A stretch of 12,712 nt of DNA from a bacterium. Its GTDB lineage: Bacteria; Ratteibacteria; UBA8468; B48-G9; DTJG01. The notes beneath the pieces were generated by a model that was not told the origin of the DNA, made no database searches, and saw only the letters and a program-made list of their open reading frames with translations. The stretch covers positions 1 to 12,712 of the forward strand of contig JAOAAW010000156.1 of the NCBI GenBank assembly GCA_026418655.1, in the 5' to 3' direction. Both the position numbers and the translations under genes were made by a program. The first letter of the stretch is position 1; every line of letters starts with the position of its first letter. Below are positions 1-7,900 of the stretch, in pieces.

Positions 1-951
1 CCCTATCTCTGGTTTTCTAACAACAATCTGTCCTGTCTCAGGCTCTTCACCAAAAATATCACCTCTTTCAATGGGCGATGGTAGGTAATCAACGATTGCA
101 TCAAGCAGTAGCTTTGTGCCTTTGTTTTTTAATGATGCACCACAAAATACTGGATATAACTTCTTTGAAAGAACAGCTTTCCTGATTCCCCTTCGTATCT
201 TTTCAGCATCAATATCCCTGTTATGGAGATACATATCCATAATTTCTTCATCAATCTCTGCAAGACGCTCTAACATTTTATTTCTTGCCTCATGTGCTTG
301 TTGTCTCATTCCTTCAGGTATTTCTTCAAAAACAGCATCGTTTTCAGAATCAGTGGGATAGAAAATTGCTTTATTTTCAATAAGGTCAATGATGCCACAA
401 AATTCTGATTCCGTGCCGACAGGTAATTGTAAAGTCAGACATAATGCTCCAAGTTTTTCCTCAATCTGTTTGACGACCCTGTTAAAATCGGCACCTACTC
501 TATCAAGTTTATTAACGTAGATGATTTTTGGTATGCCATACTTTTCACTCTGCCGCCAGACTGTTTCTGATTGAGGTTGAACCCCACCAACACCACAAAA
601 TATTCCAATAGCACCATCAAGGACCCTGAGTGACCTCTCAACTTCGGCAGTGAAATCAACATGTCCCGGTGTATCAATGATATTAATCTTGTGTCCTCTC
701 CAATAACAAGTGGTAGCCGCAGATGTAATGGTTATTCCTCGTTCTCTTTCCTGATCCATCCAGTCCATCGTGGTAGTACCTTCATCAACATCACCAATAC
801 GACTGATTTTCCCAGAATAAAAAAGTATTCTCTCGGTCGTTGTGGTCTTTCCAGCATCAATATGAGCAATAATCCCGATATTTCTAACATTCCTTATGTC
901 TGACATACCTGTTAAATCCATCCCTTTTTTTGAAACTACTTTTATTATCAT
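1..951 (-). CDS. fusA: Elongation factor G, N-terminal 317 residues (cut by window edge)
   Basis: EF-G is the ribosomal translocase: a GTPase that moves tRNA and mRNA after peptide-bond formation and, with RRF, recycles ribosomes in the cytoplasm. Only the G domain and the start of the G' region are inside the window. The frame is open to base 1. The GTPase motifs appear in order: P-loop AHIDAGKTT, switch I ending RGIT, DTPGH, NKLDR (usually NKMDR) and a final GASLKNKG close to the usual SAFKNKG. The stretch GGVQPQSETVWRQ is typical of canonical EF-G. The start at 951 is preceded by GAAGGA with an 11-nt spacer. In-frame ATGs at 921 and 906 are alternatives; the 906 start gives MSDIRNVRNIG, so the 951 start may add 15 extra residues. 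It follows rpsG after 95 bp, the standard str-operon position; tuf may lie further left. Confidence 0.97.
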   Translation of the reverse strand, partial: MIIKVVSKKGMDLTGMSDIRNVRNIGIIAHIDAGKTTTTERILFYSGKISRIGDVDEGTTTMDWMDQERERGITITSAATTCYWRGHKINIIDTPGHVDFTAEVERSLRVLDGAIGIFCGVGGVQPQSETVWRQSEKYGIPKIIYVNKLDRVGADFNRVVKQIEEKLGALCLTLQLPVGTESEFCGIIDLIENKAIFYPTDSENDAVFEEIPEGMRQQAHEARNKMLERLAEIDEEIMDMYLHNRDIDAEKIRRGIRKAVLSKKLYPVFCGASLKNKGTKLLLDAIVDYLPSPIERGDIFGEEPETGQIVVRKPEIG

Positions 952-1046
952 TTTCTCTCTTTTCCTTCAGAATAATTTTCATTGCTCCATAAAAAATGAA
1001 AAATTTTTACACAATAAGTTTTTAAAAGGGTTTTTAAAATCTGAAC
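952..1046 (-). other. rpsG-fusA intergenic spacer, very AT-rich
   Basis: At 95 bp this is the longest gap between genes in the window. It carries runs of A and T, a tandem 10-bp repeat next to the rpsG stop, and the fusA ribosome-binding site (GAAGGA). I see no GC-rich hairpin followed by T's, so no intrinsic terminator. There is no convincing -35/-10 pair either: the closest, TTGTGT followed by ATGGAG-like sequence, is poor. Read-through from rpsG into fusA is the simplest reading. Confidence 0.6.
1018..1039. repeat. Two 10-bp direct repeats, 2 bp apart
   Basis: GTTTTTAAAA occurs at 1018-1027 and again, identically, at 1030-1039, separated by GG. Each copy contains the palindrome TTTTAAAA, so the mRNA could pair within or between copies, though only by A-U pairs. 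It starts 8 bases after the rpsG stop codon in the reading direction. It could be a weak processing or binding site, or chance in AT-rich DNA. Confidence 0.5.
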
Positions 1047-1517
1047 TCACCAACGGTAATGAGCGAAAGCCCTGTTTGATTCTGCCATTTTATGCATTTC
1101 TTCTCTCTTTTTTACACTTGAACCTTCATTTTTGCTGGCTTCGATTATTTCTTCAACAAGTCTTTCATACATCGGTTTACCTTTACGTGCCCTTGCTGAT
1201 TGAAGAATCCATCTGATAGCAAGTGACAGACTTCTCTTTGGAGAAACCTCTACAGGTACTTGATAGGTAGCCCCACCAACTCTTCTTGGTCTAACTTCAA
1301 GTCTTGGTTTTACATTATTAAGGGCTCTCTTAAAAACCACAAGCGGATCTTCCTTGGTTTTTTCACTCAGAATATCAAGACACCGATACATTATCTTTTC
1401 AGCAAGTGTTCGTTTACCATCAACCATCAATGAATTTATAAATTTTGCCACCTCAAAATCATTAAATTTCGGATCCTGCAATACTGTCTTTCTTGCCTTA
1501 TATTTTCTTCTTGGCAT
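1047..1517 (-). CDS. rpsG: 30S ribosomal protein S7 (uS7)
   Basis: S7 is a primary 16S rRNA-binding protein. It nucleates folding of the head of the small subunit and sits by the E site and mRNA exit channel. The 156 residues match the usual length. Family landmarks are the N-terminal MPRRKYKARK, the FINSLMVDGKR helix, RPRRVGGATYQVPVEV in the beta-hairpin region, LAIRWILQSAR, and a C-terminal half ending AESNRAFAHYRW, the conserved final helix. The start at 1517 has a strong AAGAAGGAG motif at the usual spacing, and this motif overlaps the TAA of rpsL, so translation of the two is probably coupled. It lies between rpsL (13-bp gap) and fusA (95-bp gap). In E. coli S7 represses the str operon by binding the rpsL-rpsG spacer; the 13-bp spacer here is too short for that structure. 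Confidence 0.98.
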   Translation of the reverse strand: MPRRKYKARKTVLQDPKFNDFEVAKFINSLMVDGKRTLAEKIMYRCLDILSEKTKEDPLVVFKRALNNVKPRLEVRPRRVGGATYQVPVEVSPKRSLSLAIRWILQSARARKGKPMYERLVEEIIEASKNEGSSVKKREEMHKMAESNRAFAHYRW

Positions 1518-1530
1518 TATTTACTCCTTC

Positions 1531-1929
1531 TTATTTCTGAGGTTGTGCTGCCTGTTCTCCTTTAGTTTTTTTGGTACCATAACGAGACCGAGCTTTCTTT
1601 CTACCTTCCACCTGTCCAGCATCAAGAGTTCCTCTAACAATATGATATTTAACACCCGGCAAATCTTTAACACGGCCACCGCGGACAAGTACAATGGAAT
1701 GTTCTTGAAGGTTATGTCCTATGCCAGGAATATAGGCAATAACTTCCTTACCATTACTAAGACGCACTTTCGCTATCTTTCTCAACGCTGAGTTAGGTTT
1801 TTTTGGCGTCATGGTCTTAACATAAAGGCATACACCTCTTTTTAAAGGATTTTTGTCAAGGGCGGTTGACTTGGACTTTTTAATCTTCGGTTTTCTTTTA
1901 TGTCTTATTAACTGATTAATCGTTGGCAT
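1531..1929 (-). CDS. rpsL: 30S ribosomal protein S12 (uS12)
   Basis: S12 sits at the decoding centre and influences tRNA selection accuracy. The 132 residues slightly exceed the usual ~124, owing to a tail ending EQAAQPQK. The start MPTINQLIR and the core TPKKPNSALRK, GHNLQEHS and GGRVKDLPGVKYH are diagnostic. Lys43 and Lys88 (numbering with Met) are the residues where changes give streptomycin resistance in E. coli; both are the ordinary Lys, so no such resistance is predicted from S12. Asp89 in KDLPG, the methylthiolation target of RimO in E. coli, is kept. The start at 1929 has an AAAGGGAG motif 5 nt upstream. It lies 27 bp after rpoBC, so the str genes directly follow the polymerase gene; rpsG follows after 13 bp. 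Confidence 0.98.
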   Translation of the reverse strand: MPTINQLIRHKRKPKIKKSKSTALDKNPLKRGVCLYVKTMTPKKPNSALRKIAKVRLSNGKEVIAYIPGIGHNLQEHSIVLVRGGRVKDLPGVKYHIVRGTLDAGQVEGRKKARSRYGTKKTKGEQAAQPQK

Positions 1930-1956
1930 TATATCTCCCTTTGTTATTTTTATTTA

Positions 1957-4900
1957 TTATTCGCCACCTATAACAATTTCTGTTGTTTGTTCTTCCTTTT
2001 TATACACACCGCTGAAGAATCCTGTGCCGGCAGGAATTAATTTACCGAGTATTACATTTTCCTTGAGCCCTTCAAGATAATCTTCCGCGCCAGTAATCGC
2101 AGCGTTAGTAATAACCTTCAATGTTTCCTGAAATGAAGCAGCTGAAATAAAACTCTCACTACTGAGTGCAACACGCGTTATTCCAAGAATTAAAGGTTCA
2201 TATTTTGCTCGTTTTTTCCCTTTTTGCAGAGAATCGTTTATTTGTTGAATCTTAATCCTGTCAACCTCTTCTCCCTCAAGAAGATAAGTATCTCCTGGAT
2301 CAGTAACTCGCACACGAGATAACATCTGCCGTATAATTATCTCCATATGTTTATCATTGATATTTACTCCTTCTACCCTGTACACCTTTTGTATTTCGTT
2401 CAGAAGATACTCCTGTACCTTTTTTTCTCCCTGAGTTTTCAGTATATCAGTCAAAACAGCTGGTCCATCCGTAAGTTTGCTTCCACTTACAACATGATCT
2501 CCGTTTCCAACAAGAAGATGTTTTCCCAATGGTACCCTATATTCTTTCTTAACTTCTCTTGTGGAAGAGTCAATGATTTTTATTATTTTTGTTCCTCTCT
2601 CTCCCTGTTCTATTAGAACATCACCTTCTACCTCACTCAAAATTGCTGGATTTCTTGGAGGTCGGGCTTCGAATAATTCTGAAACCCTTGGTAGTCCACC
2701 TGTAATATCCTGCACTCTGCCAACCACCTTGGGGGTCTTGGCTATAACATCTCCTGCAAATACCTGATTTCCATCCTCGACAATTATATTGGTATTCACA
2801 GCAAGATAATGAGAACTCACAACCCTGCGTAAAATAATATCATTCTTTTTTACAGTATCCCCGTTCTTTACAAGAACCTCAGAAAAAGTAGGGATGTTTA
2901 TTCTTTCTTCCTTACCATCTCCAAACTGAAGTATAATTTCGTTCCTGTGCTCTTGAATTTCTTTATCTCCTATCAAACTTTTATCGGTTTCACCTATCGA
3001 CAATTTGACAACACAATTTTCCTTAGCTTTAAACTCTTCCAGAATCTCTATTCTTGGTTCAAAAGTATCTTCGTGTTCGATAACTGTTCTCTTGATGATT
3101 CCCTCTTTTCCTTCTCTATCCTCTTTTATGGTTTTCCCTGGGATAATATCTCTGAATTTTATAATTCCACTCTTTTCAGCAATTATTGGAATTGCATAGG
3201 GGTCCCACGTTGCAAGAACTTCTCCTTTTTTGACCTTTTTACCTGACTCTACATGTAACTCTGTACCAACAATAACCGGGTAAGAATCAAGTTTACGACC
3301 TCTTTCTTCATCCTCAATATCAATTGTTCCCTCCCGGCTCAAAACAATCATTTTTCCATTTCTGTTTGTAACAAATTTAAGATTTTCAGAATATCTGACA
3401 ACCCCTTCATATTGCGCAATAATTCTTGCCGGACCAATTGACCTTGTAACAGTTCCGCCAACGTGAAAAGTTCTCAATGTCAATTGAGTCCCCGGTTCAC
3501 CTATAGATTGAGCAGCAACCACACCCACGGCTTCTCCAAGGTTGACAAGTTTCTGTCTGGAAAGATCCGCACCATAACACTTGGCACAAACCCCTCTTTC
3601 TGCTTTACATGTGAGAACTGAACGTATCTTTATTCTTTCCACTCCGAGGTCTGCAATTCTTTCTGCCTTATCTTCGTCTATTATTTCACCAGACCTAACA
3701 AGAACCTCATCTGATATAATGTCAACTATTTGATCAAATGCAACACGGCCAACTATTCTGTCCTTCAAAGGAATTATAACCTTTTCTCCATCAGTAAGAG
3801 CACTGATATAGATACCGTCTGTGGTACCACAATCCTCTGTTGTTACTATAACACTGTGAGCAACGTCCACAAGCCTCCTACTTAAATATCCAGCATCTGA
3901 TGTTTTTAAGGCAGTGTCAACAACTCCCTTTCTTCCGCCGTGAATTGATATAAAATACTCAAGCAATGGAAGTCCTTCTCTAAAGTTTGCAATAACTGGC
4001 GTGGTAATAATTTCACCCATTCCACCTGTTGCTTTTTTTGTTGGTCTGATCATAAGACCACGCATTCCTGCAAGCTGGTTAACCTGCGAACGGTTACCCC
4101 TTGCACCTGACTCAACCATCATTATTAGAGAGTTTATTCTAAAGGGTTCTATTGAAACATCCTTTCTCAATGTCTCAAAGACTTCATTGGAAATTCTATT
4201 AGTTACTGATGTCCACAGATCGATAATACGGTTATACCTTTCACCTTCAGATATAAGACCTGCCCTATAATCTCTATCTATTCTTGCAACTTCTTTTCTT
4301 GTTTCTTCTATAACCCTCTTTTTTATTTCTGGAACCTTGAGATCATCAATGCCAATGCTTAATCCACCGATAGTTGCATATGTGAATCCTAGTTCCTTAA
4401 CATCATCAAGAAATTGAACTGTCCTTGAGTAGCCACATTCAGTAAAAATCTTTTTAATAAGTTGCTCAAGAGCTTCAATATTAATCAAACGGTTTTGAAA
4501 TGCAATTTCTGACGGAAGAATTTTATTAAACAAAATTTTTCCAGCGGTTGTAATAAATACCTGACCTTTCTTATCCCTGACCCTGATCGGCCTGTGCAAT
4601 TCAAGAAGTCCAAATTCATATAGTATTTCTGCTTCTTCAAAACTGTAGATCGCTTCATGTTTATGGGAATGGTCTCTATATTTTTTATCACCATAAATAC
4701 TCTGCTCACTCTGGTACGTAAGGTAATAACATCCTAGCACTATGTCTCTTGTTGGTGTAACAATAGGTCTACCATTTGCAGGAGAAAGAATATGAAGGCT
4801 GGATTTCATAAGTAGTTCTGCTTCCAATTGTGCTTCAACGGTAATTGGTACGTGTACACTCATTGTATCACCATCAAAATCTGCATTAAAAGCTGTACAA

Positions 4901-7900
4901 ACAAGAGGATGTATTCTAATAACATTTCCTTCCATCAATCGTGGGTCAAAAGCCTGTACACTCAAACGATGAAGCGTGGGTTGGCGATTGAGAAGTACTG
5001 GATGGTTTTTTGTAACCTTCTCAAGAATTTCCCATACTTCAGGTCTATTTTCCTCAAGAGCTCTCTTAGCACTTCCCAGAGTATGAAAATATTCCTTCTT
5101 TCTGAGTTCTCTCAAAACAAAAGGACTGAATAGTTCGAGTGCCATCTGCTTAGGAATACCACATTCATGAAGTTTAAGGGTCGGATCAACAACAATTACT
5201 GCTCTACCAGAGTAATCAACCCTTTTCCCAAGCAAATTCTGTCTGAATCTTCCCTGTTTACCCCTGAGAGATTCACTCAAAGATTTAAGCGGTCTCTTAC
5301 CCTTACCGAGAACAGGTGTCCCATACCGCCCATTATCAAGCAAAGCATCTACTGCTTCCTGAAGCATCCTTTTCTCATTCCTTATGATAATATCAGGTGC
5401 CTGTAGCTTAATAAGTTTTTTTAAACGATTATTCCTGTTTATTACTCTCTGGTATAAATCATTAAGGTCTGAAGCAACAAACTTTCCTCCGTCAAGAGGA
5501 AGAAGAGGTCTTAAATCCGGAGGAATCACAGGGATGATAGATGTGATAAGGTATTCAGGTTTAACTTCTGTTTTTAATAGTCCTTCAATCATTCTCAATT
5601 TTTTTACAAGATTTCGCCTGTATCCACTATCCTTTTTCTTCTTTTTATTTTTAAGTTCATCCTTTATTTTCTCCATCTCTTTTTCAAGGTCTATTTTCTT
5701 CAACAGTTCATATATTGCAGCCGCCCCTATTTCAGCGCGAAATCTATTGCCATACTTTTCGAGATTTTCTTTGTACTCATCTTCTGTGAGAAGTTGCTTT
5801 TCACCAAGTGGTGTATCTCCTGCGTCGACAACTATGTAACGGTCATAGTAAAGAACCTTTTCAAGGGTTATATGAGATACATCAAGAAGAACACCAAGCC
5901 AGTTTGCTGTACTCTTGAATAACCATACATAGGAAACCGGTGTTGCAAGTTCAATATGGCCCATCCTTTCCCTTCGTACTTCTGAGGTCGTTACCTCCAC
6001 GCCACATCGGTCACAGATAATGCCGCGAAATCTTTGTTTCTTGAATTTTCCACAGGCACATTCCCAATCTTTAACGGGTCCAAAAATTTTCTCACAAAAC
6101 AGTCCGTCTCTTTCAGGCTTATTTGTACGATAGTTCAGGGTCTCTGCCTTTTTTACCTCTCCATAAGACCATGAACGAATTACCATAGGTGGTGCAATTC
6201 TTATGGTAACAACATCCCTATCTTCACCATTTTTCTTTCTTTTTTCCACCCTGATGTCAAAACCCAGTCCATTTAATTCTTTTGTGAGAACGTGAAAAGA
6301 CTCAGGTAGGTTTTCTTCCTGATAATCAACCCCCTTAACAATACTTTCATAGGCTTTTTTGCGACCTTTGATATCATCACTTTTTATGGTAAGCATTTCA
6401 CGAAGTGTATAGCTCGCACCATACCCTTCCAGCGCCCAGACTTCCATTTCACCAAATCTCTGTCCGCCAAATTGAGCTCTTCCACCGAGCGGTTGCTGGG
6501 TTATGAGTGAATATGAACCTACAGATCTGGCGTGAAATTTTTCGTCCGCAAGATGAATCAATTTCATCATGTATATATATCCAACCGTTACAGGCTGTAA
6601 AAATGGCTCACCGGTTTGGCCATCATAAACTCGTGTTTTCCCTTCTTCAGGAAGACCTGCCTCCTTTAATTTATGTTTGATTTCTATCTCTTTTATACTT
6701 TCAAAGACCGGAGTCTCTATTGAATAACCAAGTGTCCTAAGTGCCCAGCCTAAATGAGTTTCAAGAACCTGACCTATATTCATACGCGAAGGCACACCCA
6801 ATGGATTCAGTATTATATCAACGGGTGTTCCATCTTCAAGAAATGGCATGTCCTCTTCTGGAAGTATAATTGAAATTACACCTTTATTTCCATGCCTTCC
6901 ACTCATTTTATCGCCAACGGCAACCTTTTTCTTTGTTGCTATTTCAACAGATACCTTACATATCACATTCGGCTCAAGTTCTGAGCCTTTTCTTATTTTA
7001 ATTTCTTCGTTTTTTGCCTCGCGTTCCAATCTTTCAAGTTCTTCTTTCCCGATATCCACAATTCTTTTGACTTCGCTTCTTATATCATCTTTATCTATTG
7101 ATCTAACCACACGCTCCCAGCTTTCAGGATTTGACGTAAGTCGTGTACTAGAAATTTTGTGATAAGAAAGAATGTCTTTTATTTTATCTGTTATAATTTT
7201 TCTTACAGTATTTTTCTTCGCCTTCAATTCTTTTTCTATCTTTTCTAATTGCTCATTTATCTGTTGTTCAGGAATCCTGTCAGAAGGATAATAAGTCTTA
7301 ACATTTATCACAACACCATATACGCCTGGTGGCACAATAAGAGAAGTATTGGCAACGTCTCTTGCTTTTTCTCCAAATATCACTCTCAACAGCTTTTCTT
7401 CAGGAGTTAATTCAGCTTCTCCTTTAGGCGTAATTTTACCAACTAAAATATCGCCCGGTTTAACCTCAGCGCCAATACGGATAATTCCGTTCTTATCAAG
7501 GTTTCTGAGTTCTTCTTCAGATACATTTGGAAGATCCGCTGTAATCTCCTCAGGTCCACGCTCAGTATCCTGGGCAGTCACTTCAAACTTTTCAATATGA
7601 ATTGAAGTAAACGTATCTTCTTTTACCAATCTTTCACTCAGTATTATGGCATCCTCGAAATTGTAGCCTCGCCATGGCATGAATGCAACAAGCAAATTTC
7701 TACCGAGAGCCAAATCCCCTTCCGGAGATACAGCAGGACCATCAGAAATAATTTGTCCCTCTTTTACCTTCTCTCCTGCGGAAACAAGCGGCCTCTGATG
7801 AAAACATGTATCTTGATTCGTCCTTCGAAAAGTCTGAAGGTGATAAACATCCTTTTCTTCCCAAGGGAAGATTCCCTTTTTTTCTCTATTGACAATTATA

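Noticed and set aside
1354..1791. 145-codon plus-strand frame opposite rpsG and rpsL
   Set aside because: It is antisense across two ribosomal protein genes and their spacer, with Phe/Ser-rich low-complexity content and no family match.
1531..1929. Possible streptomycin-resistant S12
   Set aside because: Lys43 and Lys88 are both the ordinary residues, so no resistance substitution is seen.
4485..4709. 74-codon minus-strand frame within rpoBC
   Set aside because: It is an out-of-frame read inside the conserved RpoC coding region, with no supporting start context or similarity.
6184..6186. Met1199 codon as a separate rpoC start
   Set aside because: No Shine-Dalgarno lies upstream, and starting here would remove the conserved TIRIA strand that precedes the IRSWSYGEV motif. 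The frame is open across it.
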